Source of the DNA: Spirochaetaceae bacterium | GTDB lineage: Bacteria; Spirochaetota; Spirochaetia; SZUA-6; Bin103 | Assembly: GCA_028821475.1 (NCBI GenBank) | Contig: JAPPGB010000076.1 | Coordinates: 1 to 64,000 of the forward strand | Reading direction: 5' to 3' | Length of the DNA stretch: 64,000 nt | Shown: positions 16,981 to 26,042 of the stretch, piece after piece | Numbering within the stretch: the first letter of the stretch is position 1 | How the letters are laid out: the number at the start of each line of letters is the position of its first letter | Notes under the pieces: generated by a model | Databases searched by the model: none | The model's input: only the letters and a program-made list of their open reading frames with translations | Told to the model about the DNA's origin: nothing | Made by a program: the position numbers and the translations under genes

Positions 16981-18826
16981 GCGCTACGACACGGCGTCGC
17001 AGTACGCCAGCTCCCAGCCGTGGAAGACCAGCGCCAGCCCCGTGAACCGCACGCCCGGAAACTGCCGCGCCAGCCGTTCGTCCGCCAGGTAGCGCGCGAG
17101 TTGGGTAGTCGCGTCGCGCACCGCCGCCGCCACGGCGTCCCGGTCCGCCGACTCGCTGCGCTTCAGATACTTCAGCTCGATCAGGTAGCCGTGCCGCAGG
17201 TGCGGGAAGCGCGCCAGCAACGGCTCCAGGCTGATGTCCGCATGTCCCTTCCCCAACTCCGCCTCGGACCGGAACACGTAGAAGTCGGTCACGCTCAGGT
17301 ACGCCGCCAGGAACCCTTGGACCACCTTCTCGCCGGCGATGTAGTCGCGAATCCCGGTCTGCGCGGCGATCGCTTCGGCCAGGAACGCGAATGGCGGCCG
17401 CCACTCGCCCTGGTTGGCCATGCGCATCATGAGCTGCTCGAAACGGTACAGATCGACCCTGAACACCGCCACGTCGCGGTAGCCGTCGCGCAGGTAGCCG
17501 TACATGAGCTGCTTCACGGTCTGATTGGGAATCGCCAGCCGCGGCATTCCGTCCACCACTCCACGGATGCTCAGCAGCCCGAAGTAGTGCAGCAGCGACA
17601 GGAAGTTCTGCCGGTCGGTGAGCTGCTGCAGGGGGAAGCTCGGCTGGATGTGCGGCAGGTCCTTCCGCCCCTCGCCGATGACCTCGCGCAGCAGGTCGAA
17701 GTTGCCGTTGAGCTGCCGGCCCACCACCAGCAGGTGGCGCAGCTTGCCGTAGTCGATGCGCACGTTGGTGTCGATCAGGTACCTCGGCACGCCCCGGTTC
17801 GGCATCGAGTGCTTCAGGTAGTAGAGCACCATGTCGGTGTTGTACACGTCGGTGTCGGCGTCCTCGGCGGCGAACCGGTAGCCGTTGTACCACTCGCCCA
17901 TCAGGGCCATGGCTTCATCCACGTCCTGGTCGAGTACGCCGTGCTCCCGGTAGGTCTCCACCAAGCGCCGCACCTCCGCCTCGGTGAAGCCGACCATCTC
18001 GTTGAAGTCGGGTTCCAGGCTGATGTTGGTGCCGATGTTGAACCCGCTGGTGACGTCGTCCATGGTCACCGGCGACACCCCGGTGATGAACAGGCGGTCG
18101 ATGCCGCCGCCGCTACGCGCCGTGCCGCCCTTGAGGGTGGCGAAGAAGTTGCGGTAGAAGCCGCCGCCGTGCGTGAAGTCCTCGTACGCCTGGGCGCCGT
18201 GGCGCGCCAGCACGGTGTTGGCGAAGTTGTCGTACTCGTCGATCAGCACGTACAGCGGGATGCCGTGGTCGCCCGCGTACCGGAACAACATGCTCAGCTT
18301 GGTGGCGATGGAGGGCGGCGCCAGGATGCGCTGCCGCGCCGTTTCGGGAAACAGGTCGGGATGGCGCTCCAGCGTTCCCCGGAGCTCTATCATGCAGTAG
18401 GTTTCGAACTCCCGCTCCAGGGTTTCGAGCTTGTCGTTGACCATGGAGAAGTCGAAGCGCAGCACGACGTAGCGGTGGTGCTCCGCGGTCGGGTTGCGTC
18501 CGATGTCGGTACCGGCGAAGGTGGCGTCGAACTCGTGGCCCCACCAGCGGTCGTAGTAGTTCTCCAGCAGCGACACCCACAGCGACTTGCCGAACCGCCG
18601 CGGGCGGATCAGGAAGACGTAGTCCTCCCGTTCCAGGCGCCGCAGGAAGCGGGTCTTGTCGACGTACAGCCAGCGGTTCAGGCGGATGCGCCGGAAGTCG
18701 GACTGGCCGTAGGGAATGCGCGGGTGTATCGGAACCACGTCCACGGCCGCAACCTTGCGCCGGTCACTCTATCGCGGCCCGGTGCAGGCACTCAACGGCT
18801 CAACTCCGCCCATGGCAGGCAAGTGA
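16981..18826. repeat. 1.85-kb direct repeat, copy 1
   Basis: Nearly every base is identical to 20843-22688, including the whole DUF1703 gene and about 80 bp of its upstream region. Differences appear only at the edges (for example ACACGGCG versus ACACCGCG just after the stop). Confidence 0.9.
16984..18744 (-). CDS. AAA-ATPase-like / DUF1703 PD-(D/E)XK protein, copy 1
   Basis: 586 residues from GTG 18744. The N-terminal AAA-ATPase-like domain starts with IPYGQSDFRRIR and has the family Walker A variant RPRRFGKS (K53) and Walker B YVLIDEYDNF (D169/E170), followed by FITGVSPVTMDD (sensor region). The C-terminal DUF1703 domain has GKGHADI and YLIELKYLK, a PD-(D/E)XK nuclease core. Such genes occur in large numbers in some genomes; their role is unknown, possibly mobile or defence-related. 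The copy at 20846-22606 is identical in protein sequence. Confidence 0.88.
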   Translation of the reverse strand: MDVVPIHPRIPYGQSDFRRIRLNRWLYVDKTRFLRRLEREDYVFLIRPRRFGKSLWVSLLENYYDRWWGHEFDATFAGTDIGRNPTAEHHRYVVLRFDFSMVNDKLETLEREFETYCMIELRGTLERHPDLFPETARQRILAPPSIATKLSMLFRYAGDHGIPLYVLIDEYDNFANTVLARHGAQAYEDFTHGGGFYRNFFATLKGGTARSGGGIDRLFITGVSPVTMDDVTSGFNIGTNISLEPDFNEMVGFTEAEVRRLVETYREHGVLDQDVDEAMALMGEWYNGYRFAAEDADTDVYNTDMVLYYLKHSMPNRGVPRYLIDTNVRIDYGKLRHLLVVGRQLNGNFDLLREVIGEGRKDLPHIQPSFPLQQLTDRQNFLSLLHYFGLLSIRGVVDGMPRLAIPNQTVKQLMYGYLRDGYRDVAVFRVDLYRFEQLMMRMANQGEWRPPFAFLAEAIAAQTGIRDYIAGEKVVQGFLAAYLSVTDFYVFRSEAELGKGHADISLEPLLARFPHLRHGYLIELKYLKRSESADRDAVAAAVRDATTQLARYLADERLARQFPGVRFTGLALVFHGWELAYCDAVS

Positions 18827-18931
18827 CCCCTGGGCCGGGCGCGAGGCGGAGCAGATTCGGATTTCCGCGAAGCGCTGGCGGAACTTCTCCCTGAAGCTCG
18901 CGCACGCCATGCAGAGACAGTTGCCGCCCAA

Positions 18932-19206
18932 AGCGTTGCCGCGCGCTGCGCGCACGAGGGGTGGCGGTCGCCTGGCTCTCGCTCGACGAGGAGGACGGAC
19001 GGGGAGCGGTGGCGGCCTACCTCGCCCTGGCCTTCGAGCACGCCGGTTTGGCGCCCGTCGGCGCCGCCGGAGAACCGGGAGGGACAATCGGAGCCGGAAG
19101 CGCGGGGCCTGACCCGGCGGCGGCCAGTCAGGCCGAGTACCGCCTCAGCTTGCTGATCCGCGCGTTGGAGCGGCGACGCGAGCCGTGCGTGCTGGCGCTC
19201 GACGAA
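18932..19206 (+). pseudogene. internal fragment of a MalT/LuxR-type ATPase regulator
   Basis: The bases match 35604-35877 with few changes and encode RALRARGVAVAWLSLDEEDG through CVLALDE, the segment after Walker A and up to Walker B. Both ends are cut abruptly. Confidence 0.8.
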
Positions 19207-19224
19207 TGGCGGCCGCGACTCGCC

Positions 19225-20094
19225 TCAAGGTGCGCGGGGGCCGTCGAGCGGCGCCAGTCCGAGGACGCGTACTGCCCACGGCAGCGCCGTGCCAAGCTGC
19301 TCGCGCTGGACCGAACGCACGCGTGGCGCCATCGGGACCGGCGGTCCTCCCGCGCGCTCGGCGAAGAAGCCGCTGACCACCGCCGCCAGAGGTGCCGCGC
19401 CGGGCAGGATGTCCTCCGGCGCCGGACCGCCCTCGGCGTGCAGGCTCGGGAGCTAGAAGGCGATATCGATATCGCGGTGCGCCAGCACCGCCAGGTTCCA
19501 GTCCACCAGCAGTGCACGTCCGGCGCACAGGCAGAGGTTGTCGCTGCGCACGTCCCAATGGGTCGGGTACGGGCCGTCCAGGCCGGCGCTCTCCTCGGCG
19601 TCGATGAGCGGGGGAGCACTGCTGCGCAGCCAGCGCCCGGATGCCAGGCCAAGCGACAGAAACTCCGCCGGGGCCGCCGCCACCCGCCGCCAACTCCCGC
19701 CGAGGCCGCGATCGGCAGCGCTCAACGGCGGCAGCGCGTCCCCCGGGTCGGCGGCTCGCAGACTCGCCAGTGCCGCCAGCACCCGGTCGACGGCGGTGGC
19801 GTCCCACGGTGGCGGCCACCGGCAACCGCTCAGATCCTCCAGCAGCAACAGCGGCCGTTCGCCGTCGTCCCAGCCGCGCACCCGCGGCATGAAGTCGCCC
19901 TGCAGCGCTGCGTATACCCGCTGTTCCGTCCGCAGCCCATCCGCGGTCAACGGGTCGACAGCGATCTTGGCGAACGCGCTCGAACCATCGGCGAGCGCCA
20001 CGATCCAGCGCTGCGCAGGGGTGTAACCGCGGAGCGCGCGGCGGAAGCCGACCGCACGCTGTCCTGCCAAGGCGCCGATACGGGCAATGTCCAC
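19225..20094 (-). pseudogene. aminoglycoside phosphotransferase-family kinase with one amber codon
   Basis: The frame from GTG 20094 encodes an APH/choline-kinase-like fold: FAKIAVDPL (ATP lysine), LLLLEDLSG, THWDVRSDNLCL (catalytic HxDxxxxN-like loop) and LLVDWNLAVL (metal-binding D). At 19453-19455 a TAG interrupts DIDIAF-stop-LPSLHAEGGP. The same frame continues 75 codons to TGA at 19225-19227 with EDILPGAAPLAAVVSGFFAERAG. Relatives usually have W at this point, so TGG to TAG is the simplest cause. Without the amber codon the protein would be about 289 residues. Confidence 0.8.
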
Positions 20095-20135
20095 CCCGGC
20101 GGGCTCGGTCGTGCCGGCGTCTCGCGGGAGGTCCG

Positions 20136-20522
20136 TCAGCGGAGGATGTCCAGTTCGGTGTGACGGGCCAGCACGTCGAAGTCGTCGTCGCGATGCAGCA
20201 CCGGTACGTTGGCACCGATCGCGACGGCGGCGATCAGACAGTCGATCAGCCGCCGCACGGTCTCGCCTTCCCGGCGACAGCGACGGTACAGCGTCGCTGC
20301 CGCGTCATAGTGCGCGGGTTCGGTGGGCAGCACGCTTGCCCGCGCCAGCAGCCCTCGAAGCGCTTCAAGGTGGCTCTCGTCCCGTGCGCCTGCGAGTACC
20401 TCCATCCGGATCGCATCGCAGATCGCGAGGTCGCCGTCCAACTCGGCGTCGACCCGCATGCAGACCACCGACCCGGTGTCACGCAGGAACTCCACCCACG
20501 CCGAGGTGTCGATCAGGATCAC
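20136..20522 (-). CDS. vapC: PIN-domain toxin (VapC-like)
   Basis: 128 residues from GTG 20522. PIN-domain acidic residues are present: LIDTSAWVEFLR (first Asp), AICDAIRMEVLAG (Glu), RLIDCLIAAVAIGANVPVLHRDDDFDVLA (the DxxxAA and DxDF cluster). VapC toxins are RNases, often cutting tRNA. Its GTG overlaps the vapB stop by 4 bp (GTGA), as expected of a translationally coupled toxin-antitoxin pair. Confidence 0.88.
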   Translation of the reverse strand: MILIDTSAWVEFLRDTGSVVCMRVDAELDGDLAICDAIRMEVLAGARDESHLEALRGLLARASVLPTEPAHYDAAATLYRRCRREGETVRRLIDCLIAAVAIGANVPVLHRDDDFDVLARHTELDILR

Positions 20523-20722
20523 GTTCCCCTGGTGCCACGCATCTCGTTCAGGTCGCCTTCCCAGCCCGATCCGCGAAGGCGCCGGGCGGCGACCAGGCTC
20601 AGGGACTCCGCCGCGAGCGTGCGCAGCGCGAGGTTGACCGCCTCGCGCTTGGAAGCCAGCCGGTAGCGGCGCATGATTGCCGCACAGGCCTTGTCGTCGA
20701 TATCGATATTGGTGCGTGACAT
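20519..20722 (-). CDS. vapB: VapB-type antitoxin
   Basis: 67 residues from ATG 20722: MSRTNIDIDDKACAAIMRRY, then SKREAVNLALRTLAAE, the usual VapB beta-strand/helix/helix DNA-binding start, then a C-terminal toxin-binding part ending GDLNEMRGTRGT. It is first in the vapBC operon and probably represses it together with VapC. Confidence 0.88.
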   Translation of the reverse strand: MSRTNIDIDDKACAAIMRRYRLASKREAVNLALRTLAAESLSLVAARRLRGSGWEGDLNEMRGTRGT

Positions 20723-20738
20723 ACACCAACCATACACC
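20720..20738. promoter_or_regulatory. direct-repeat operator candidate for vapBC
   Basis: CATACACC occurs at 20720-20727 and 20731-20738, exactly one helical turn apart, overlapping the vapB start on the opposite strand. Autoregulation by VapBC at such sites is common. Confidence 0.45.
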
Positions 20739-20842
20739 TGCCAGGCGACTGGCTCAAGCGGTACCGATTCGCAGTGGCCGCCTGCGCGGCGAACACTTGG
20801 CGAACACCAGCGCCGGGTTGACTCGTATGTAATGTGTGGACC

Positions 20843-22688
20843 GCGCTACGACACCGCGTCGCAGTACGCCAGCTCCCAGCCGTGGAAGACCAGCGCCAGC
20901 CCCGTGAACCGCACGCCCGGAAACTGCCGCGCCAGCCGTTCGTCCGCCAGGTAGCGCGCGAGTTGGGTAGTCGCGTCGCGCACCGCCGCCGCCACGGCGT
21001 CCCGGTCCGCCGACTCGCTGCGCTTCAGATACTTCAGCTCGATCAGGTAGCCGTGCCGCAGGTGCGGGAAGCGCGCCAGCAACGGCTCCAGGCTGATGTC
21101 CGCATGTCCCTTCCCCAACTCCGCCTCGGACCGGAACACGTAGAAGTCGGTCACGCTCAGGTACGCCGCCAGGAACCCTTGGACCACCTTCTCGCCGGCG
21201 ATGTAGTCGCGAATCCCGGTCTGCGCGGCGATCGCTTCGGCCAGGAACGCGAATGGCGGCCGCCACTCGCCCTGGTTGGCCATGCGCATCATGAGCTGCT
21301 CGAAACGGTACAGATCGACCCTGAACACCGCCACGTCGCGGTAGCCGTCGCGCAGGTAGCCGTACATGAGCTGCTTCACGGTCTGATTGGGAATCGCCAG
21401 CCGCGGCATTCCGTCCACCACTCCACGGATGCTCAGCAGCCCGAAGTAGTGCAGCAGCGACAGGAAGTTCTGCCGGTCGGTGAGCTGCTGCAGGGGGAAG
21501 CTCGGCTGGATGTGCGGCAGGTCCTTCCGCCCCTCGCCGATGACCTCGCGCAGCAGGTCGAAGTTGCCGTTGAGCTGCCGGCCCACCACCAGCAGGTGGC
21601 GCAGCTTGCCGTAGTCGATGCGCACGTTGGTGTCGATCAGGTACCTCGGCACGCCCCGGTTCGGCATCGAGTGCTTCAGGTAGTAGAGCACCATGTCGGT
21701 GTTGTACACGTCGGTGTCGGCGTCCTCGGCGGCGAACCGGTAGCCGTTGTACCACTCGCCCATCAGGGCCATGGCTTCATCCACGTCCTGGTCGAGTACG
21801 CCGTGCTCCCGGTAGGTCTCCACCAAGCGCCGCACCTCCGCCTCGGTGAAGCCGACCATCTCGTTGAAGTCGGGTTCCAGGCTGATGTTGGTGCCGATGT
21901 TGAACCCGCTGGTGACGTCGTCCATGGTCACCGGCGACACCCCGGTGATGAACAGGCGGTCGATGCCGCCGCCGCTACGCGCCGTGCCGCCCTTGAGGGT
22001 GGCGAAGAAGTTGCGGTAGAAGCCGCCGCCGTGCGTGAAGTCCTCGTACGCCTGGGCGCCGTGGCGCGCCAGCACGGTGTTGGCGAAGTTGTCGTACTCG
22101 TCGATCAGCACGTACAGCGGGATGCCGTGGTCGCCCGCGTACCGGAACAACATGCTCAGCTTGGTGGCGATGGAGGGCGGCGCCAGGATGCGCTGCCGCG
22201 CCGTTTCGGGAAACAGGTCGGGATGGCGCTCCAGCGTTCCCCGGAGCTCTATCATGCAGTAGGTTTCGAACTCCCGCTCCAGGGTTTCGAGCTTGTCGTT
22301 GACCATGGAGAAGTCGAAGCGCAGCACGACGTAGCGGTGGTGCTCCGCGGTCGGGTTGCGTCCGATGTCGGTACCGGCGAAGGTGGCGTCGAACTCGTGG
22401 CCCCACCAGCGGTCGTAGTAGTTCTCCAGCAGCGACACCCACAGCGACTTGCCGAACCGCCGCGGGCGGATCAGGAAGACGTAGTCCTCCCGTTCCAGGC
22501 GCCGCAGGAAGCGGGTCTTGTCGACGTACAGCCAGCGGTTCAGGCGGATGCGCCGGAAGTCGGACTGGCCGTAGGGAATGCGCGGGTGTATCGGAACCAC
22601 GTCCACGGCCGCAACCTTGCGCCGGTCACTCTATCGCGGCCCGGTGCAGGCACTCAACGGCTCAACTCCGCCCGCGGCAGGCAAGTGT
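20843..22688. repeat. 1.85-kb direct repeat, copy 2
   Basis: Direct copy of 16981-18826, displaced by 3862 bp. The two copies bracket vapBC, the broken phosphotransferase and the LuxR fragment. Confidence 0.9.
20846..22606 (-). CDS. AAA-ATPase-like / DUF1703 PD-(D/E)XK protein, copy 2
   Basis: Identical in protein sequence to the product at 16984-18744: Walker A RPRRFGKS, Walker B LIDEYDNF and C-terminal nuclease motifs GHADI and IELKYLK. The lack of synonymous divergence means a very recent duplication, gene conversion, or an assembly artefact. Upstream the copies diverge about 80 bp beyond the start. Confidence 0.88.
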   Translation of the reverse strand: MDVVPIHPRIPYGQSDFRRIRLNRWLYVDKTRFLRRLEREDYVFLIRPRRFGKSLWVSLLENYYDRWWGHEFDATFAGTDIGRNPTAEHHRYVVLRFDFSMVNDKLETLEREFETYCMIELRGTLERHPDLFPETARQRILAPPSIATKLSMLFRYAGDHGIPLYVLIDEYDNFANTVLARHGAQAYEDFTHGGGFYRNFFATLKGGTARSGGGIDRLFITGVSPVTMDDVTSGFNIGTNISLEPDFNEMVGFTEAEVRRLVETYREHGVLDQDVDEAMALMGEWYNGYRFAAEDADTDVYNTDMVLYYLKHSMPNRGVPRYLIDTNVRIDYGKLRHLLVVGRQLNGNFDLLREVIGEGRKDLPHIQPSFPLQQLTDRQNFLSLLHYFGLLSIRGVVDGMPRLAIPNQTVKQLMYGYLRDGYRDVAVFRVDLYRFEQLMMRMANQGEWRPPFAFLAEAIAAQTGIRDYIAGEKVVQGFLAAYLSVTDFYVFRSEAELGKGHADISLEPLLARFPHLRHGYLIELKYLKRSESADRDAVAAAVRDATTQLARYLADERLARQFPGVRFTGLALVFHGWELAYCDAVS

Positions 22689-22769
22689 CCCCGCCACCCG
22701 CTCGACGGTCGCCACGGCAGATTGAGGGATGACGGTTTCGTTGTATTGGTGCGCTTCGGTACGCGGCCA

Positions 22770-23132
22770 TTATGCTCCGCGCTCGCACACGCCTGCCCGC
22801 CGGGTCCTGGCCGTCGGTGAGCCGTTGGCGGGCCGCCAGGGGCCGGTGAGGGCGCCCTCGATACGGGCCACACGCTCGCCGTGGGCCAGCGTCGCCGTCT
22901 CGATGCGTGCCGCGCGGCCGTCGAGACTCTGCACGGCGGCCGCGACGTGCGCCATGCGCTCGGCCAAGCCGTCCACGCGGACGGTCAGCGTTCGCACGTC
23001 GGCGCCCACGTCGGCCACATCGGTGCGCAAGTGGTCCAGTTCGCGGCGCACGCTTGCCCCTTGCGAGCGGATCATCGGCACCAGCACGGCCAGGATGGCA
23101 GCCGCGGCACCAAGCGCGCCGAACAGGGGCAT
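22770..23132 (-). CDS. small membrane-anchored coiled-coil protein, GALTGPWRP family
   Basis: 120 residues. One membrane segment (LFGALGAAAAILAVLVPMI) is followed by a coiled coil of about 70 residues (RRELDHLRTDVADVGADVR) and the family tail RVARIEGALTGPWRPANG. Function unknown; the layout resembles small inner-membrane or holin-associated coiled-coil proteins. Five other intact copies and two relics lie in this window. This one has the longest coiled coil, with an insert around AAAVQSLDGRAARIETATLA. Confidence 0.7.
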   Translation of the reverse strand: MPLFGALGAAAAILAVLVPMIRSQGASVRRELDHLRTDVADVGADVRTLTVRVDGLAERMAHVAAAVQSLDGRAARIETATLAHGERVARIEGALTGPWRPANGSPTARTRRAGVCERGA

Positions 23133-23244
23133 CAGTCGGTCATGGTGCGGCCGGGGTGCCGTGGATCAGTTCGAACCCCCGACTGATCAGCGCAGACCAC
23201 ACCAGAAAGCCTCCGTGACAATGACGTACATGCGAGGCCGTTGC

Positions 23245-23490
23245 TCAGGAAAAATCGGGAGGTTCGCGCATCGGGGCGCGCGGCGGGAGTTCCAGCTCGA
23301 CACCGCCAAGGGGTGCGAAACACTCGCGGGTGAATTCCGTCAGGTTCCGAAAATGGGGCTTGCCCTGACTCACGGCGTCACGCAAGATGATCCGTGCCTC
23401 CTCTTCCATCGAACGGTGGTGCTCGGCGGCGCGTACGCGCAGACGCGTTTTCACATGGTCATCGAGATTGCGGATGGTGATGCTCGCCAT
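23245..23490 (-). CDS. FitA-like ribbon-helix-helix antitoxin, apparently orphan
   Basis: 81 residues from ATG 23490, with GGAGGA upstream. MASITIRNLDDHVKTRLRVRAA followed by HRSMEEEARIILRDAV is the standard FitA-type Arc/MetJ DNA-binding fold. The C-terminus (PREPPDFS-like end) would bind a PIN toxin, but no FitB-like gene follows; the next gene on this strand is the coiled-coil protein. It may act on another toxin such as the VapC at 20136. Confidence 0.8.
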   Translation of the reverse strand: MASITIRNLDDHVKTRLRVRAAEHHRSMEEEARIILRDAVSQGKPHFRNLTEFTRECFAPLGGVELELPPRAPMREPPDFS

Positions 23491-23530
23491 GGTGAGGTCC
23501 TCCGTTCCTGCGATGCCTGTTCTATAGGAT

Positions 23531-23545
23531 GATTGCGGTGCAATC
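23531..23545. promoter_or_regulatory. palindromic operator candidate of the FitA-like gene
   Basis: GATTGC-GGT-GCAATC is a perfect 6-bp inverted repeat lying between TTGATT and TATAGA promoter-like hexamers on the minus strand, 40 bp before the start. From here to 23861 no gene was recognised; the frames in that stretch carry no motif. Confidence 0.45.
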
Positions 23546-23861
23546 AAGTTTGCCGTGGGGTGCCCGGGGGGTGCCGGTATGCCAACACGAGTGGGCCGTC
23601 CCCTCGCCCAATCGGAGCCCAAATCCTCGCCTAAGTTGTGGAGGACCGCCGCCAGCGCCCCTCAGGGCCGACGACTGGCCGACGGACGGCTCGCAGCAGG
23701 GGTGCGACGGGGTGGAGGGTCAGACTGCGCCGGACGGCTGGCGAAGGACGAGTGGCCAGAAGTCTGTAGCAGGGCATTCGACGAAGGCCATGTCGCCGAG
23801 GGCCGGTGCTCGGCGCGTGGCGGTGCCTTCGGTGGTACGGTAACGGCGCTGAGTAGCTGAG

Positions 23862-24170
23862 CATCAACACCGGTCACCGCGTGACAACCGGCCGCGTTCG
23901 GCGCCGGGCGGCCACCGGCGATGCGTGCACGGATGCGCCGGGTCACCGTGCCGCCGCCGATTCGGGGTGGCCCGCGTCGGGCTGCGCCGTTCCACCCCCG
24001 TCCTGCTCGCACTCCGGCGCTCCAAGCGCAGCGTCAATATCTCACCCCGCCGCATCCCGGAGTACATGGCAACCCAGAAGATCGAGCGGATGCCCGGGTC
24101 CTTCACCACCGCTTCGATGCCGTGCTGCCAGTAGGGCAGGGCTTCCGCCGGCGATGAGATCACCCGCCGC
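23862..24170 (-). pseudogene. integrase fragment with internal deletion
   Basis: On the minus strand 24170-24030 encodes IVRRVISSPAEALPYWQHG and YSGMRRGEILTLR, matching the middle of the full integrase at 51915-53207. It then jumps to the 3' end of that gene (about 23945-24025) and the flanking TCAACACCGG sequence. The segment with the catalytic His, Arg and Tyr is deleted. Confidence 0.8.
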
Positions 24171-24341
24171 ACGATCGAGAGCTTCTTGCGATACAAAGAC
24201 TTAGATGCCACCAGCAACCAGCAACGCGCCCTTTCTGTTGTCTGGGGCAGCCCGAGTCCCTTGTCTTGTCGCTTGACTGTGCAGCAATAGGCAGCCTACG
24301 TTACCGTTCTCATCGGTATTCCAGTAGGTACCACCATTGCG

Positions 24342-24599
24342 ATGCAACTTGACTGGAATGCAATCGTGCCTGCCCTGATCGTAGCAGCGCCAAGCACTGC
24401 TGCTGCAATAGCGGCTTGGCGAGCAGCACACGTTACGCATCGTATGGTGAAGAGCCAAGAACGGCGAGAGAAGGAAGAGAGAGAAAAGTCCATGATCAAA
24501 GAGATCGAGAGCATACTTGACGAAGATCCGTCCAAGGCAAAATCAAGTTTGGCAAGATTATCGCTCTCAAGATTCCACGAAGATCAACGCAATGACTAA
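24342..24599 (+). CDS. small single-span membrane protein
   Basis: 85 residues: one membrane segment near the N-terminus (IVPALIVAAPSTAAAIAAW), then a charged helical stretch rich in E, K and R (KSQERREKEEREKSMIKEIE). GC content is visibly lower than the surroundings. The stop overlaps the next ATG by 8 nt, so the two are probably translationally coupled. No family recognised. Confidence 0.5.
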   Translation: MQLDWNAIVPALIVAAPSTAAAIAAWRAAHVTHRMVKSQERREKEEREKSMIKEIESILDEDPSKAKSSLARLSLSRFHEDQRND

Positions 24600-24918
24600 C
24601 ACAGAAGAAGCACAGCTCTTGGGTAGGGTAGACGCCCTTGAGATTGCTCGCAAGGTCAACAAACTGTCAGATAGCGTACCTTGGTATGGCCGACGGCGCA
24701 TCGGCGACGAAATCAGGAACATCATGGTCACTACGATGTCCATTCTCTCGGCTCATTACGCCGAGTTATTCAGCGAGCGCGAAGTTCGGGAAGCGTACTA
24801 CCGTAGCTTCGAGAGGAACATGCATGAGGTAGGGTTAGTAAGAGAAGGATTTCGGTACGCGCCAGAGGGAACCGAATTCGTAAAAGCTGCCGAACAACGC
24901 GAAGCTGTGCCTCATTAG
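24592..24918 (+). CDS. hypothetical protein
   Basis: 108 residues from ATG 24592, helical and charged, with no membrane segment (LGRVDALEIARKVNKLSDSV, IRNIMVTTMSILSAHYAELF). It overlaps the preceding small membrane protein gene and shares its low GC, so the pair probably arrived together. Function unknown. Confidence 0.5.
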   Translation: MTNTEEAQLLGRVDALEIARKVNKLSDSVPWYGRRRIGDEIRNIMVTTMSILSAHYAELFSEREVREAYYRSFERNMHEVGLVREGFRYAPEGTEFVKAAEQREAVPH

Positions 24919-24960
24919 CCGTTCTTCGTTTCCTAACGGTCTCAACCCGTTGTTTCCAAG

Positions 24961-25108
24961 GTCCAGTCAGTCTCGGGTCGCGAAGATGGAGGCTTCGGAC
25001 GCTACGGTGTCCATGGACTTCCTGGTGCGTTCGCTTCTCGTGCTCGGCGCGACGACTCAGGAAGTCGGACGGGTCATCGCAAGGAGTTCAGCGGTTCCGG
25101 CCGCTTGA
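24961..25108 (+). pseudogene. 3' fragment of an XRE-type regulator gene
   Basis: Encodes SSQSRVAKMEASDATVSMDF through to RSSAVPAA and stop, matching the end of the genes at 26850, 45461 and 51180. The 5' two thirds are missing; the junction lies just inside the helix-turn-helix. Confidence 0.75.
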
Positions 25109-25143
25109 GGAGTAGCCGGAGTGCGGTGGCGCTCGCTACGCAT

Positions 25144-25288
25144 TACGTCCTAACGGAATACAGGGGCGCACAAAGGCACCCCTGGGGTGGTAATGATCGG
25201 ACTCCGTGTTTCCCTATTTGGGTGGCAGTCCGACAGGTAGTGATTACGTTGACAGCATAAGCCTGATCGCACAGCCACGGCAACCCCT
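25144..25288. repeat. 145-bp structured repeat, copy 1
   Basis: Matches 30387-30531 with about four differences. It contains two inverted repeats: CAGGGGCGC with its near complement six bases later, and CGGACT/AGTCCG enclosing about 23 bases. A minus-strand frame (AVNVITT... ending CAPLYSVRT) is open in both copies. Bases 25289-25442 beyond it show no gene. Confidence 0.7.
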
Positions 25289-25442
25289 CCGCGGCCACTT
25301 CGCGGCCCTGCGCCCGCTGACCACGCGCCTGTTGGGTGCCTTCGATTGCATTTCAGATTTCGCGTTGGCTGGTCCCGTCGATAGCCTGCAACGTTCGCCG
25401 GACGGCCCGCCTCCGGTCAAGAGCCGAAGTCGCGTCGCGGAT

Positions 25443-25754
25443 TCATGGTGCCGTCGCCGGGGGCGTAACGGGTGCCGGAGCCGGAGTGCCGTTCGCGGGG
25501 CGCCAAGGCACGGCAAGCGCACCTTCCATGCGGGCTACACGCTCGGCCAGGGCATGCAGGCCGTCGGTCAGCCGGTCGGTGCGTGTGATCAGGTCACGGC
25601 GCACCTCGGCTATGTCGGCGCGCAACTCGGTGCGTGTCGCGGACAAATCGGAGGCCAGGGCGTCTATGCGGCGTCCAAGCGTCAACAGCATAGGCATCAG
25701 CACGCCGAGCAAGCCGACGGCGGCGCCCACGATGGCGACAGCTTCGGCGCTCAT
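25443..25754 (-). CDS. small membrane-anchored coiled-coil protein, GALTGPWRP family
   Basis: 103 residues from ATG 25754. A membrane span (VAIVGAAVGLLGVLMPMLL) is followed by a coiled coil (RRIDALASDLSATRTELRAD) and a variant tail ERVARMEGALAVPWRPANGTP, then Pro/Ala residues. This is the most divergent intact tail in the window (GALAVPWRP). Function unknown. Confidence 0.68.
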   Translation of the reverse strand: MSAEAVAIVGAAVGLLGVLMPMLLTLGRRIDALASDLSATRTELRADIAEVRRDLITRTDRLTDGLHALAERVARMEGALAVPWRPANGTPAPAPVTPPATAP

Positions 25755-26042
25755 GGTGTGCTCAACCATACCGGCGGCGGGCCGATGGCGTCCAGCGCCG
25801 TCGGGCCGGACTTGGCCGGACCGGGGCACGTCTCACGAGCGGCGCGGAAGTCCGCTCTGTAGGCTTGGGCGGTAGGTCAACGCAGGGGCGTCTCCACGTC
25901 TACGGCCAGCCTGCCTTGTCTCGCCAGTTCAGCTACCGCTTACAAGCCGCTCACGGCGCGCCGTTGACTGCTCTGCTGGGGCTTGGTACCGTCTGACTAT
26001 GTTGGGCGCGCGCAGGATATCGCCGCGCTGGGAGGATGTACG

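Noticed and set aside
16954-18894. Long open frames opposite both DUF1703 genes (also 20834-22732)
   Set aside because: Shadow frames of a GC-rich gene; no ribosome site and low-complexity, His/Val-rich composition.
19453-19455. TAG as a recoded pyrrolysine or other programmed codon
   Set aside because: A Trp to stop change explains the site fully; no other in-frame TAG of this kind was noticed.
23130-23180. TTCGAAC within a GC-rich stretch suggesting a tRNA T-arm
   Set aside because: No matching T-stem, anticodon arm or acceptor could be folded on either strand.
25144-25288. 145-bp structured repeat as a group II intron end
   Set aside because: The characteristic domain V sequence is absent and no intron-encoded reverse transcriptase lies nearby.
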